Source: an uncultured Clostridia bacterium (GTDB taxonomy: Bacteria; Bacillota; Clostridia; Oscillospirales; Acutalibacteraceae). From it: 62,095 nt of DNA. Both the position numbers and the translations under genes were made by a program. The stretch lies in NCBI GenBank assembly GCA_946184295.1, contig CAMHEZ010000011.1, positions 1-62,095 on the forward strand, given 5' to 3'. Shown here in pieces: positions 23,712 through 32,211 of the stretch (positions are counted from its first letter, which is position 1; each line of letters opens with the position of its first letter). The notes under the pieces are model-generated. The model had not been told where the DNA came from. It worked only from the letters and a program-made list of their open reading frames with translations, and did no database searches.

Positions 23712-25969
23712 TGGACGGTGTGACATACTTTGGCGTGCGCCATCTTTCGCCCGCCGCCGCCTTTCACCTCCGCCGGGCACTGGACGCGGCCAGGCCTTCC
23801 ATGGTTTTGGTGGAGGGGCCGAGTGACCTCAACGACCAAATGCAATGGCTGTGGCACCCTGCCACGCAGTATCCCGTGGCGATTATGGCCTACACCAACA
23901 CCCCGCCCGTGCGCTCGATTCTGTACCCCTTCGCCCGCTACGCCCCGGAAATTCAGGCCATTCTCTGGGCACACGAACACAACGTCCCCTGCCGGTTTAT
24001 GGATTTGCCGTCGGGCACCTTTCTGGCCTTTGACGAGCGGGAAGAAACGTCTGCCGCATCTGATGACGGTGACAGCAAAAATACCACCGAATCGGTCTAC
24101 CGCCGTCTGGAAATCCTGACGGGGGAGGAACACGACGCCTTCTGGGAACGGCATTTCGAGCAGACCGAGGATTATCAGGCCGCCTGCAACGCCTTCGGGC
24201 AGGAACTACGCGCTTCCACTGCCGACCATGCCCGTCGCGCGGCGGAGAACACCGTGCGCGAAGCGTATATGAAGCGTGTGATTGAGGACACGACAGACAG
24301 CGGGATTCCCCCGGAAGAGATTTTCTGCGTGTGCGGCGCATACCATGTGGAGGGGCTGAAAGCCTGCGCTCCCATGACCGACGAGGAACAGAACGCCCTG
24401 CCGTGCGCGGACAGCAGAGCCACGCTCATGCCCTATTCCTACTACCGTCTCACCACCCGCAGCGGCTACGGCGCGGGCAATCAGGCGCCTGCCTATTTTG
24501 ATTTGCTGTGGGATTGTCTGAACGGGGAAGGGCTGGAAGGCGCGGCGGGGCGGTATCTCGTACAGCTCGCGGCGGCGCACCGCAAGGCGGGCAATATTGT
24601 TTCGTCTGCCGAGGTCATCGAAGCCCTGCGGCTGGCGCAGACGATTGCGCCCCTGCGCGGCAGCCGTTATCCCGTCCTGCGCGACCTGAAGGACGCGGCC
24701 ATTACCACGATGGGACATGGCAACCATTCGGAACTCGCGGTCGCGTTTGCCGAAGTGGAGATCGGCAAAACCATCGGCTATCTGCCTGAAGGGGTGAGCC
24801 GCACGTCGGTGCAGGAAGATTTTTACCGCCAATTGAAGCGGCTCAAACTGGAAAAATTCCGCGTCCACGAGACGCAGCCGCTTGACCTGGATTTGCGCGA
24901 AAAGCTGACCGTCAAGAGCAAAGAGGCGGCCTTTCTCGACCTGCACCGCTCGTTTTTCCTCCACCGGCTGCGCGTGCTGGGCGTGCATTTTGCCGCCCCG
25001 CGCGTGAGTCGTCAGGACAGGGCGAATTGGGGCGAATACTGGGATTTGCGCTGGACGCCCGAAATCGAAATCGAAGTGGTGGAGGCCTCCCTTCTCGGCG
25101 ATACCATCGAGGGCGCGGCGGATTTTGCTTTGCGCGAGCGCGCCCGGCAGGCCGCGTCGATTGACGAGGCGGCGGGTGTGTTTCAGGATGCGTTCCTCTG
25201 CGGTATGCCCGCGGCGGCGGCACACGCGCTGCGCGCCTTGCAGGGATTGTCAGTGGACACGGCGGCGCTGGCGGCGGTCGCGGCCACGGCGGAGCGGCTG
25301 TCGCTCGTCGTGCGTTACGGCGACCTGCGGCAATTTGACGCCGCGCTGGTGGTGCCGCTGCTGGAGCAGCTTTACCTGCGCGCCTGCCTGACGGCGGAGG
25401 AAAGCTGCCGCTGCGACGCAAAATCCGCGAGCGAGGTGACGCAGGCCATCGACCGCATCAATACGTTGCAGCTCAATCATGCGTTTCTGGACGCGTCGAA
25501 ATGGATTTCCCTGCTCGAAACGATCTCCGACCGCGACGACCTCAATACCAAATGCTCCGGGTTTGCCATGGCGGTGTTGCTGGAACGCGGCGCAGTCGAT
25601 GAGGCATTATTGCAGCGCGAAGTGTCCCGCCGTCTCTCACCCGGCGTGCCCGCTGAACTCGGCGCGGGGTGGTTTGAAGGTCTGGCAGGAAAGAACCGCT
25701 ATGCTTTAATCACGCGGCTGTCGCTCTGGCGGCAGCTCAGCGACTATCTCGACGAACTGGACGATACCGCTTTCCGACGGGCACTTGTGTTCCTGCGCCG
25801 CGCCTTCGCGGATTTCTCGCCCAGTGAAAAAAGCGATATCGCTGAAAATCTCGGCGAGATCTGGGGCGTGAATCCCACACAGACTGCCGAAGTGCTGATG
25901 GAAGCGCCGACCGAGGAAGAACAGGCTGCCTTTGCGGAACTTGATGAGTTTGATTTTGACGATATTTAG
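23711..25969 (+). CDS. DUF5682 protein (YehM-like)
   Basis: Large cytoplasmic protein of 752 residues of the DUF5682 family. The N-terminal part begins VTYFGVRHLSPAAAFHLRRAL, then MVLVEGPSDLND and PVAIMAYTN, an alpha/beta region reminiscent of TraB/ChaN-like folds (RHLSP and EGP motifs), with a further motif VCGAYHVEGL (about 211-220). The remainder is mostly helical. E. coli YehM is the comparable member. It is translationally coupled to the ATPase upstream and 15 nt from the VWA gene downstream. No experimentally known activity can be assigned; the conserved N-terminal motifs suggest an enzymatic core. Confidence 0.8.
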   Translation: MDGVTYFGVRHLSPAAAFHLRRALDAARPSMVLVEGPSDLNDQMQWLWHPATQYPVAIMAYTNTPPVRSILYPFARYAPEIQAILWAHEHNVPCRFMDLPSGTFLAFDEREETSAASDDGDSKNTTESVYRRLEILTGEEHDAFWERHFEQTEDYQAACNAFGQELRASTADHARRAAENTVREAYMKRVIEDTTDSGIPPEEIFCVCGAYHVEGLKACAPMTDEEQNALPCADSRATLMPYSYYRLTTRSGYGAGNQAPAYFDLLWDCLNGEGLEGAAGRYLVQLAAAHRKAGNIVSSAEVIEALRLAQTIAPLRGSRYPVLRDLKDAAITTMGHGNHSELAVAFAEVEIGKTIGYLPEGVSRTSVQEDFYRQLKRLKLEKFRVHETQPLDLDLREKLTVKSKEAAFLDLHRSFFLHRLRVLGVHFAAPRVSRQDRANWGEYWDLRWTPEIEIEVVEASLLGDTIEGAADFALRERARQAASIDEAAGVFQDAFLCGMPAAAAHALRALQGLSVDTAALAAVAATAERLSLVVRYGDLRQFDAALVVPLLEQLYLRACLTAEESCRCDAKSASEVTQAIDRINTLQLNHAFLDASKWISLLETISDRDDLNTKCSGFAMAVLLERGAVDEALLQREVSRRLSPGVPAELGAGWFEGLAGKNRYALITRLSLWRQLSDYLDELDDTAFRRALVFLRRAFADFSPSEKSDIAENLGEIWGVNPTQTAEVLMEAPTEEEQAAFAELDEFDFDDI

Positions 25970-25984
25970 GGGGTGAGCGGATAA

Positions 25985-27151
25985 ATGACGCAACAGGAAC
26001 AAATCGCACGCTGGCGGCTGATTCTCGGTTCCGAGAGCCAATCGCGCTTTGACGACATGGGCGGCCAGCCGCTCACGCCCGAGGAATATATGATGGATCA
26101 GGCGCTCGCGGCCATTTACGGCGGCGACGGCGAGAGCTTTGGCGGACGGGGCGCGGGCAAAGGCCCGTCTGCCCCGCATATTTCCAAATGGCTGGGCGAC
26201 CTGCGCAGCCTCTTCGACAGCGAAACCGTGGCGGTCGTGCAGAATGACGCGATTGAGCGCAAGGGGCTCAAACAGCTTTTGCTGGAGCCGGAATTGCTCG
26301 ACAATCTCGAACCCGACCTGAATCTGGCCTCCACGCTGCTCATGCTCAAAGACCAGATTCCCAAAAAGTCGAAGGAGAGCGCCCGCAAATTTATCAGGCG
26401 CATTGTTGAGGACATCAATCAACTGTTGGAAAACGATATGCGCCGTGCCGTGACGGCCGCGCTCAACAAACGCGCCCATTCGCCGCTGCCGAGTGCGGCG
26501 GCCATCGACTTTCCCATGACCATTCGCCGCAACCTGAAGCATTACGACCCGTCGCTCGGCGCGATCATTCCCGAGCGGGTGTATTTCTTTGACCGCTCCA
26601 GCCGTGTCAACCGGTGGAACGTTATTCTCGACATCGACCAGAGCGGCTCGATGGGGGAATCCATTCTGTATTCCTCGGTGATGGCGTGTATTCTCGCCTC
26701 CATGTCGGCGGTGCAGACACATGTCGTCGCGTTCGACACACAGATCATGGATCTGACACCGCTGTGCGCCGACCCGGTGGATTTGCTTTTCGGTTTCCAG
26801 ATGGGCGGCGGTACGGATATTGCCAAATCCATTGCCTATTGTCAGGGCTTGGTGGAGGAGCCGGGGAAAACGCTCTTTTTCCTCATCTCGGACTTGGAGG
26901 AAGGCGGCAACCGTTCCGCGCTGCTGCGGCGTATTGAGGAAATGCAGGCTTCGGGCGTGACGGTGATCGTGCTGCTGGCCATTGCGGACGGCGGAAAGGC
27001 GTATTATGACGAAATTACCGCCCAGCGGATTGCCAATATGGGGATTCCCTGTTTTGCCTGTCCGCCCGACCGACTGCCCGAGTTGCTGGAATGCGCCCTG
27101 AAAAAGCAGGATATGAGCGGTTTTGTCAAGGAATGTAAGAAACGCAAATAA
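25985..27151 (+). CDS. VWA-domain protein (YehP/CoxE-like)
   Basis: Last gene of the operon, 388 residues. The N-terminal half is helical with a Gly-rich stretch (about 46-61). The C-terminal half is a von Willebrand A domain with a complete metal-ion-dependent adhesion site: DIDQSGS gives D218, S220 and S222; MGGGTD carries T277; LISDLEEGG carries D303. Such proteins present substrates to, or are remodelled by, MoxR ATPases. GGGGTGA precedes the ATG by about 9 nt. The gene is followed directly by repeat copy C, which starts at the stop codon. Confidence 0.9.
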   Translation: MTQQEQIARWRLILGSESQSRFDDMGGQPLTPEEYMMDQALAAIYGGDGESFGGRGAGKGPSAPHISKWLGDLRSLFDSETVAVVQNDAIERKGLKQLLLEPELLDNLEPDLNLASTLLMLKDQIPKKSKESARKFIRRIVEDINQLLENDMRRAVTAALNKRAHSPLPSAAAIDFPMTIRRNLKHYDPSLGAIIPERVYFFDRSSRVNRWNVILDIDQSGSMGESILYSSVMACILASMSAVQTHVVAFDTQIMDLTPLCADPVDLLFGFQMGGGTDIAKSIAYCQGLVEEPGKTLFFLISDLEEGGNRSALLRRIEEMQASGVTVIVLLAIADGGKAYYDEITAQRIANMGIPCFACPPDRLPELLECALKKQDMSGFVKECKKRK

Positions 27152-27430
27152 TTAGCGAAGCGTGGGAGTGCAGGGGGCGAAGCGCCTCCTGCCGAGGTCT
27201 AGCTTTCGCGGCGAAAGCTGGGCGAGCAGCCCTTGCAGGGAGTAAGCTTTCGCGGCGAAAGCTGGGCGAGCAGCCCTTGCAGGGAGTAAGCTTTCGCGGC
27301 GAAAGCTGGGCGAGCAGCCCTTGCAGGGAGTAAGCTTTCGCTAGCGAAAGCTAGGACACTCGCCCCACGAGCAGGCGTAGCCTGCGAGCACTACGCGCCG
27401 GGATTTTCGATAAGGTCAGGCGAATACAAA
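27152..27430 (+). repeat. Interspersed intergenic repeat, copy C (expanded)
   Basis: Largest copy of the family, starting immediately after the VWA gene stop with TTAGCGAAGCGTGGGAGTGC and ending with GTCAGGCGAATACAAA. It holds a run of tandem 44-bp units (listed separately), then the AGCAGGCGTAGCCTGCGAGC module. Orientation follows the upstream gene. Together with a weak promoter it fills the 351-base gap 27152-27502. Confidence 0.9.
27201..27352 (+). repeat. Tandem 44-bp units within repeat copy C
   Basis: Units start at 27201, 27245, 27289 and 27333. The first three are identical and each begins with AGCTTTCGCGGCGAAAGCT, itself an inverted repeat; the fourth is partial and begins with the perfect palindrome AGCTTTCGCTAGCGAAAGCT. 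Replication slippage of one palindromic subunit is the simple explanation. Confidence 0.95.
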
Positions 27431-27441
27431 CAGAAAAACGG

Positions 27442-27470
27442 TTGCATTTTTGCCTTGTTTGTGGTAAAGT
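27442..27470 (+). promoter_or_regulatory. Possible promoter of the 96-residue protein gene
   Basis: TTGCAT (27442-27447), 17-nt spacer, TAAAGT (27465-27470), 32 nt before the ATG. A weak -10. Confidence 0.45.
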
Positions 27471-27502
27471 AAATATATAGCAGTAGGAAAGAGGTGTCCG
27501 CG

Positions 27503-27793
27503 ATGAAACGAGTGAAACATGTCTATGCCAAGAAGGTGCAGATGAAGCCGGTGGACGCGCACGTCAAAAAGGTGGAGAATATACCGGCGTATCCCAAAAA
27601 GACTACCAGCATCCGCACCGAGCTGAGCGACGGCTGCTATATGGTGACGTATTACTATAAGCGCGGTCCTTACGGCGAGCTGCTCGCGGAAGATGTCGAT
27701 TATGCCACTCATTTCGAGCGGGCTGTCTATGACCCGATGAACCACCTGCTGGGCAGTACCACCGGCGAACTGACCGATAAAATCCGCTGGTAA
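27503..27793 (+). CDS. Conserved small hypothetical protein
   Basis: Small basic cytoplasmic protein of 96 residues, not recognised. The N-terminus is rich in Lys and Val (MKRVKHVYAKKVQMKPVDAHVKKVE), followed by beta-strand-like segments (CYMVTYYYKRGPYGELL) and a C-terminus ending in DKIRW. GAGG lies 8 nt before the ATG at 27503; a GTG nine bases earlier is in frame but overlaps the ribosome binding site. It has its own weak promoter and a clear terminator, so it is a separate transcription unit. No motif gives a function. Confidence 0.7.
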   Translation: MKRVKHVYAKKVQMKPVDAHVKKVENIPAYPKKTTSIRTELSDGCYMVTYYYKRGPYGELLAEDVDYATHFERAVYDPMNHLLGSTTGELTDKIRW

Positions 27794-27810
27794 AAGCGTA
27801 AACAAAAAAT

Positions 27811-27847
27811 AAAAGCATTGCAGTCCGCATGGAACGCAATGCTTTTT
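27811..27847. terminator. Bidirectional terminator
   Basis: Stem AAAAGCATTGC (27811-27821) with GCAATGCTTTT (27836-27846). It serves the small plus-strand gene and the convergent rpe gene. Confidence 0.85.
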
Positions 27848-27875
27848 GTCTTTGGTATGTATTTTACAAAATCGT

Positions 27876-28538
27876 TTACTCGGCGATGACCGAACCTTCC
27901 GTCAGGGCTTTGAATGCGGCGGCTCTGTCGGGTGCGCCGAATACGGCGTTGCCGGCAACCATCATGTCTGCGCCGGCCTTGGCAGCGGTCTGCACATTAG
28001 CGGCGTTTACGCCGCCGTCGATCATGACGGGTATGTTCAGGTCGCGACGGGCGCATTCAGCCTTGATGACGGCGATTTTGTCGAGACAGTCGGGCATCAT
28101 GGTCTGACCGCCGAAGCCGGGTTCCACGGTCATGACGAGGATATGATCGAGCTTGTCCAGATACGGGAAAAGCGCCTCGGGTGATGTCTTGGGTTTTACC
28201 GAAAGGCCTGCTTTCTTGCCGCAGGCGTGAATCAGGTCAATGCACTTGCCTAGGTCATCGTCGCACTCCACATGCACGGTGATGATGTCGGAGCCGTACT
28301 TGGCGAACTGCTCGATATAGTCAAGGGGGTGGGAAATCATCAGATGTACGTCAAAGACCATCTGAGAGAGCGGGCGCAGCGCCTTGACCATCGAGTAGCC
28401 GAAGGTCAGATTCGGCACGAAATGACCGTCCATGATGTCGATGTGCAGCACCTTGGTGCCGATTGCCTCGATTTCCCTGACTTCCTCGCCCATTCTGGTG
28501 AAATCGGCGGAGAGCAGAGAGGGCGCGATGATTGCCAT
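27876..28538 (-). CDS. rpe: Ribulose-phosphate 3-epimerase
   Basis: Interconverts ribulose 5-phosphate and xylulose 5-phosphate in the pentose phosphate pathway. The 220-residue TIM barrel has the family motifs IAPSLLSADF (start), HIDIMDGHFVPNLTFG with the catalytic Asp and His, VHLMI, EPGFGGQ and the second catalytic Asp in MIDGGVN, and the phosphate-binding GADMMVAGNAVF. Length is typical. A GGATGG site precedes the ATG and a sigma-A promoter lies at 28581-28609. It is transcribed alone. Confidence 0.97.
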   Translation of the reverse strand: MAIIAPSLLSADFTRMGEEVREIEAIGTKVLHIDIMDGHFVPNLTFGYSMVKALRPLSQMVFDVHLMISHPLDYIEQFAKYGSDIITVHVECDDDLGKCIDLIHACGKKAGLSVKPKTSPEALFPYLDKLDHILVMTVEPGFGGQTMMPDCLDKIAVIKAECARRDLNIPVMIDGGVNAANVQTAAKAGADMMVAGNAVFGAPDRAAAFKALTEGSVIAE

Positions 28539-28580
28539 AGGTTACATCCATCCTTTGTCTTTGATTTGTCAAACAATGGT

Positions 28581-28609
28581 ATCATACCACGTTCGGGCGG
28601 TAATTGCAA
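28581..28609 (-). promoter_or_regulatory. rpe promoter
   Basis: Minus strand: TTGCAA (28609-28604), 17-nt spacer, TATGAT (28586-28581), 43 nt before the rpe ATG. Confidence 0.65.
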
Positions 28610-28632
28610 TATGGAATATGGCCAATTTTCTG

Positions 28633-29496
28633 TCAGCCCAGTGCCGTCTGAATCAGCCAAATGACCGTCAGGTGCAGGGGGTAAAAGGCATAGAAGGCAT
28701 ATTTGACCCACGGCGAACGGCTGCCTTTTTTTCCTTTGTAAAGACCGCAGGGAACGACGGCGAGTGAAGCGGCGACCTGCCGCGCATTCTGAAACATCAG
28801 TTTGTACCCGCCTTGCCAGACCCGGTGGGTAATCAACGCGTAGGGATTCACGGCGCAGTAGTCGGTTATACGTCCGTTGGCGTATTTTACCATGAGGAAG
28901 TCAAAGCCCACAAAGGTGATGAGCGCGAATATCCCCCACGCTGCCAGCGGTCGCTGACGCAGCAGGTAAAAAATCAGAATCGCCGCGACGCCATAGCCGC
29001 CGTAGTCGGTGTGCAGCGCGTAGGCGGCGACATACAGCACGATGCAGAGCGGCAATCCCAGCAGGGTGCAGGCCGTTGTGTTTTGGGCAAGGCGTTTTTG
29101 ACCTGTTTTTTCCAGAATCCACGGCACGAGTTTTTGGATACAACCAATGGCCATCAGTCCGAGCAGCAGCGTGAAAAACACGTTCAGTTTGCCCAAAGCG
29201 TACCATTTGTCGCCGTGAACCAGATTGTAGGGCGGGGTGCTGAGCAGCGCAAAAGCTGCCAGCCGTGCCATGTATTTCGGCAGGGAACGAGTGTGCTGTG
29301 CGCCTTCCGCGATGAGAAAGCAGAAAATGGGGAATGCCAGTCGTCCGATGGTGCGGCAGACGGGGTATAATGTTCCCGTCTGGGGCAGCAGGAACGCCCC
29401 AATATGGTCGATGAGCATGAAGGCCATTGCCAGCATTTTGAGTTGCGCCGCCGTCAGTGAAACGGCCAAAGGGCGCTCAATAGCAGAATTGTCCAT
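28633..29496 (-). CDS. TraX-family membrane protein
   Basis: Integral membrane protein, 287 residues, with about eight hydrophobic segments. The start LTAAQLKMLAMAFMLIDHIGAFLLP and the RTIGRLAFPIFCFLIAEGAQHTRS stretch are the hallmarks of the TraX family (named for the F-plasmid pilin acetylase), followed by a closing LHLTVIWLIQ segment. Chromosomal TraX-like proteins in Firmicutes have unknown substrates; acyl transfer at the membrane is inferred. GAGGTGG precedes the ATG. It starts 16 nt after the asparaginase stop, so the two share a transcript. Confidence 0.85.
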   Translation of the reverse strand: MDNSAIERPLAVSLTAAQLKMLAMAFMLIDHIGAFLLPQTGTLYPVCRTIGRLAFPIFCFLIAEGAQHTRSLPKYMARLAAFALLSTPPYNLVHGDKWYALGKLNVFFTLLLGLMAIGCIQKLVPWILEKTGQKRLAQNTTACTLLGLPLCIVLYVAAYALHTDYGGYGVAAILIFYLLRQRPLAAWGIFALITFVGFDFLMVKYANGRITDYCAVNPYALITHRVWQGGYKLMFQNARQVAASLAVVPCGLYKGKKGSRSPWVKYAFYAFYPLHLTVIWLIQTALG

Positions 29497-29512
29497 GATT
29501 TATCCACCTCAT

Positions 29513-30562
29513 TTATCTGACAAATTCATGGTAGATACCCGCTTTCATGAAGCCTTCCGCGTCGGTGAAGGCACTCGTTTCGGGCAGGTTATAGGCAAGC
29601 ACTGCCTTGGCATAGGCCATTTCGGGCGACATATCATAGAAGGGGCGAATGCCGTGATCCAGCAGCTCACGGCTGGTCGCGTACAGTTCGCCCTCGGTAC
29701 GCTTGAACGCACCCAGCCAGAGCGCCGCGCCGCGGGCTTCACATCGTTGGGCGAATCGCAGCAGAGAGGTGTTTTCCCCCTCAGTGCAGGCGGTCGCGGA
29801 GTGGTAGCCATATTGAAGCACCGCCGCGAAGCCCTGCGGGTTGATGGCGGCATAATCCATGCCGGGATAAGCCCGCAGCAGCATGACTTTTTTGGAAAGT
29901 TCCCATGCGCCTGTTGCGAGGGGCGCGTAGGGGCGGTTGAGCTGGTCGGCGGTGGGATTGGTTTCGGTATTGTCGGGGACGAAAACACCGTCCCTCATCA
30001 CGCCGAGAGGCGTGCCGCCGTAGGAAGAAAATTCGTCGCGGCAATTGTCCGCGCTGACCAGACGGGTCGCGAGGTAGATCGCCTGGGCGCCGGTGTCATA
30101 GCGCCGGTAGGAAACAAATATGCCCTTTCTGCCGCCGGTTAAGATGAAATCCAGAGCGGCGCGGAAATTGGGAATGGCGTTGCTTTTCGGGTGGCCCACA
30201 GGACGGTCGGCGGCGACCAGTACAATGGGCAGGGGCAGGTGACGCAGCATAAGCCCCAGCGCGGCGGACGTGTAGGCGAGCGTATCCGAGCCGTGGGTGA
30301 TGATGATGCCCTGATAGGGGGACAGGTCGGTTTGCGTGACTGTGTTGCAGAGTATGACCCAGTGGGCGGGGGTGAGATTCTCGCTGAGTATGCTGAACGG
30401 GTTGACCGTGTCAAATTCACAGTCGTCATAAATCGCGCACTGACGGCGGAACTCACGCAGCAGCAGAAAGGGAGAATCGTCCGCGAGGCCCCGCACGCTG
30501 TCGCTGCTGACGCTGCCGATAGTGCCGCCGGTGAGTACGACAAGTATTTTTTTCGATTTCAT
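29513..30562 (-). CDS. L-asparaginase-like amidohydrolase
   Basis: Predicted asparaginase (asparagine to aspartate and ammonia), 349 residues. It has the first nucleophile motif VLTGGTIGS (8-16) and the second signature IITHGSDTLAYTSAALGLML, where Ser replaces the usual second Thr of HGTDT. There is no signal peptide, so it is cytoplasmic and closest in type to AnsA. The C-terminal half is less typical. AAAGGAGG precedes the ATG and a promoter lies at 30593-30621. It is first in an operon with the TraX-like gene. Confidence 0.85.
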   Translation of the reverse strand: MKSKKILVVLTGGTIGSVSSDSVRGLADDSPFLLLREFRRQCAIYDDCEFDTVNPFSILSENLTPAHWVILCNTVTQTDLSPYQGIIITHGSDTLAYTSAALGLMLRHLPLPIVLVAADRPVGHPKSNAIPNFRAALDFILTGGRKGIFVSYRRYDTGAQAIYLATRLVSADNCRDEFSSYGGTPLGVMRDGVFVPDNTETNPTADQLNRPYAPLATGAWELSKKVMLLRAYPGMDYAAINPQGFAAVLQYGYHSATACTEGENTSLLRFAQRCEARGAALWLGAFKRTEGELYATSRELLDHGIRPFYDMSPEMAYAKAVLAYNLPETSAFTDAEGFMKAGIYHEFVR

Positions 30563-30592
30563 AGGGGAATCGGCCTCCTTTGTCTACTCTTT

Positions 30593-30621
30593 ATCATAGC
30601 TCATTTTAGCGAAATTTTCAA
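30593..30621 (-). promoter_or_regulatory. Promoter of the asparaginase-TraX operon
   Basis: Minus strand: TTGAAA (30621-30616), 17-nt spacer, TATGAT (30598-30593). Confidence 0.6.
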
Positions 30622-30670
30622 TAGTGATGTGGACGTGTACCAAGGAAAGCTGTTTTGGTCGGGGCTTTGA

Positions 30671-30830
30671 TTGGGTTCGCCCAACTGCATTGATAATCCA
30701 GGCGCGTTTTGCTCGGCAGACCAAAGGTCTGCCTCGTGGGACGCTGTCCCACGCCCTGCCAAGGCTCCGCCCTGGACCTGCCAGGAGGTCCAGACCCCCT
30801 GGACTCCCGCGCTTCGCTTTATTATTTTTT
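30671..30830 (-). repeat. Interspersed intergenic repeat, copy D
   Basis: Minus-strand copy reading AATAAAGCGAAGCGCGGGAG, then GTCCAGGGGG, GGCGTGGGACAGCGTCCCACGAGG, and the tail GCAGTTGGGCGAACCC. It lacks the AGCTTTCGC palindrome and has instead a GTGGGACAGCGTCCCAC palindrome. It lies between divergent promoters, the only copy not near a gene 3' end besides E. It and the two promoters account for the gap 30563-30927. Confidence 0.85.
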
Positions 30831-30854
30831 CGGACATACTGCGATATATGTCGA

Positions 30855-30883
30855 TTGACAAGCCCTGCAAAGTGTGATACACT
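30855..30883 (+). promoter_or_regulatory. mntP promoter
   Basis: TTGACA (30855-30860), 17-nt spacer, TACACT (30878-30883). The leader of about 38 nt is too short for a yybP-ykoY manganese riboswitch, and none is visible. Confidence 0.7.
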
Positions 30884-30927
30884 GATTGTCAACAGATTGT
30901 TATGCGTGGGAAGGAATGGCGAGTGGT

Positions 30928-31491
30928 ATGAACTTGTTTGATTTAGTGGTGATTGCCGTGGGACTGTCGATGGACGCCTTTGCCGTGTCAATTTGCAAGG
31001 GGTTGTCGGTCAGCCGCGTGCGCCCGGGGCATTATATGAATGTCGGACTGTATTTCGGAGGATTTCAGGCGCTCATGCCGCTCATCGGCTACCTGCTGGG
31101 CAAGCAGTTTGAGAGCATGATTACCAGTGTTGACCATTGGATTGCCTTTGTGCTGCTGGGACTGATTGGCGGCAATATGATCCGTGAGGCACTGAGCGGC
31201 GAAGAGGAATCGCTGGACGATTCGTTTTCGTTCAGGACAATGCTGCCGTTGGCGGTGGCCACGAGCATTGACGCGCTGGCGGTGGGCGTGACATTCGCCT
31301 TTCTGCGCGTGAATGTTCTTCCGGCGGTCATGCTGATCGGCGCGACCACGTTCATGATATCGGCCGGCGGACTGAAAATCGGCAATGTCTTTGGCGCGAA
31401 ATATAAGAGCAAATCCGAGATATTGGGCGGCGTGATTCTGATTGCGCTGGGCGGCAAGATTCTGGTGGAGCACGTATTTTTCGGCGGATAA
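30928..31491 (+). CDS. mntP: Putative manganese efflux pump MntP
   Basis: Integral membrane transporter of the MntP family that exports Mn2+, 187 residues and six predicted helices. The two internal repeats each carry the family motif: [15 protein letters not shown] in the first helix and [16 protein letters not shown] in the fourth, with the conserved aspartates. I chose ATG 30928 ([18 protein letters not shown]) because family members start there and GGAAGGA is upstream; an ATG at 30916 would leave no room for it. A strong promoter and terminator make it monocistronic. Confidence 0.93.
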   Translation: MNLFDLVVIAVGLSMDAFAVSICKGLSVSRVRPGHYMNVGLYFGGFQALMPLIGYLLGKQFESMITSVDHWIAFVLLGLIGGNMIREALSGEEESLDDSFSFRTMLPLAVATSIDALAVGVTFAFLRVNVLPAVMLIGATTFMISAGGLKIGNVFGAKYKSKSEILGGVILIALGGKILVEHVFFGG

Positions 31492-31496
31492 CAACA

Positions 31497-31544
31497 CGCC
31501 CGCCGGGGTTCTCTCGCGAGAGTTCCCGGCGGGCGGATTTTTTT
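31497..31544 (+). terminator. mntP terminator
   Basis: Stem CGCCCGCCGGG (31497-31507) with CCCGGCGGGCG (31525-31535), an inner stem TCTCTCGCGAGAG, and a run of seven Ts. Confidence 0.85.
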
Positions 31545-31553
31545 ATTTACGGT

Positions 31554-31841
31554 TTATGATAAATCCAAGTCGCTGTGCGTACCTGTGTTCATCAACACAA
31601 GAACCAATGTATCTTCATATTTTTTATATACTAACAGCCAGTCAGGTTGTATGTGGCATTCTCTGCAACCCTTCCAGTTTCCCGTTAATGCGTGATCTTT
31701 GTATTTGGGTTCCAGAGGAATGTCTGATTGCAGTTTATCAACAACTGCTTCAAGCAGTCTGATATCATAACCTCGTTTTTTGATTCGCTTTAAATCCCGC
31801 GCAAACGAACCGGTGGAATCAAGTTGGTATTTTTTATTCAT
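31554..31841 (-). CDS. YafQ/RelE-type mRNA interferase toxin
   Basis: Predicted ribosome-dependent endoribonuclease toxin, 95 residues from the ATG at 31841. The YafQ pattern is clear: TGSFARDLKRIKKRGYD, LEAVVDKLQ, HALTGNWKGCRECHIQPDWLLVYKKYEDTLVL. It includes the conserved His of CHIQPDW and the closing acidic and aliphatic strand. An earlier ATG at 31868 is not needed. The start overlaps the antitoxin stop by 8 nt in the usual antitoxin-toxin order. No flanking mobile genes are seen. Confidence 0.88.
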   Translation of the reverse strand: MNKKYQLDSTGSFARDLKRIKKRGYDIRLLEAVVDKLQSDIPLEPKYKDHALTGNWKGCRECHIQPDWLLVYKKYEDTLVLVLMNTGTHSDLDLS

Positions 31842-32004
31842 CGGATAATATTTCCTTTGCCATTTCACTGAAGCTGCTGTAATGTTTGCGGTCCGGATCG
31901 TGCGCGATTTGATCAGCTTCCCTCACTGTCTGCATATAGGGAGGCATAAAAAGCGTGATAAATGCTTCAATCTGTTCATCGGAAAGTGTTTTTACAATAT
32001 CCAT
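31834..32004 (-). CDS. Antitoxin of the YafQ-type module
   Basis: Small partner gene, 56 residues from the ATG at 32004, overlapping the toxin start. The sequence (MDIVKTLSDEQIEAFITLFMPPY ... HYSSFSEMAKEILSDE) is acidic and helical. The C-terminal SFSEMAKEIL segment looks like the toxin-neutralising helix of RelB/DinJ-type antitoxins, but no ribbon-helix-helix DNA-binding domain is evident, so autoregulation may be weak or use the N-terminal helix. Identified by size, overlap and position. An upstream in-frame ATG at 32049 is possible. Confidence 0.7.
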   Translation of the reverse strand: MDIVKTLSDEQIEAFITLFMPPYMQTVREADQIAHDPDRKHYSSFSEMAKEILSDE

Positions 32005-32211
32005 CGCAATCTCTCTGCTGCTCAAAAGAATCACTCCTATTCTTATCAACTGTTTCTATGTTGTTAGTATACTCTTTTTTGTGTTGTTTGTCAATTGCAT
32101 CGGAAAAAACCAAGTTGAAATCTTTCATTTTTCAGTTGCAAAAAGGCGGCTGTGTTGGTATAATCATATTCGTACATGAAGCAAACATCCACAAGGAAAG
32201 GGACGACCATT

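Noticed and set aside
27201-27352. A CRISPR-like array of 44-bp periodicity.
   Set aside because: The units are contiguous tandem copies with no unique spacers, only about four copies, and no cas genes; it is an expanded palindromic repeat.
30601-30882. Open frames through repeat copies A, B, D and E (for example encoding ALAGRGTASHE).
   Set aside because: The peptides agree only because the DNA repeats agree; frames start and stop differently in each copy and cover palindromes.
30884-30927. A yybP-ykoY manganese riboswitch in front of mntP.
   Set aside because: The leader between the -10 box and the start is only about 40 nt, too short for that riboswitch, and its conserved loops are not seen.
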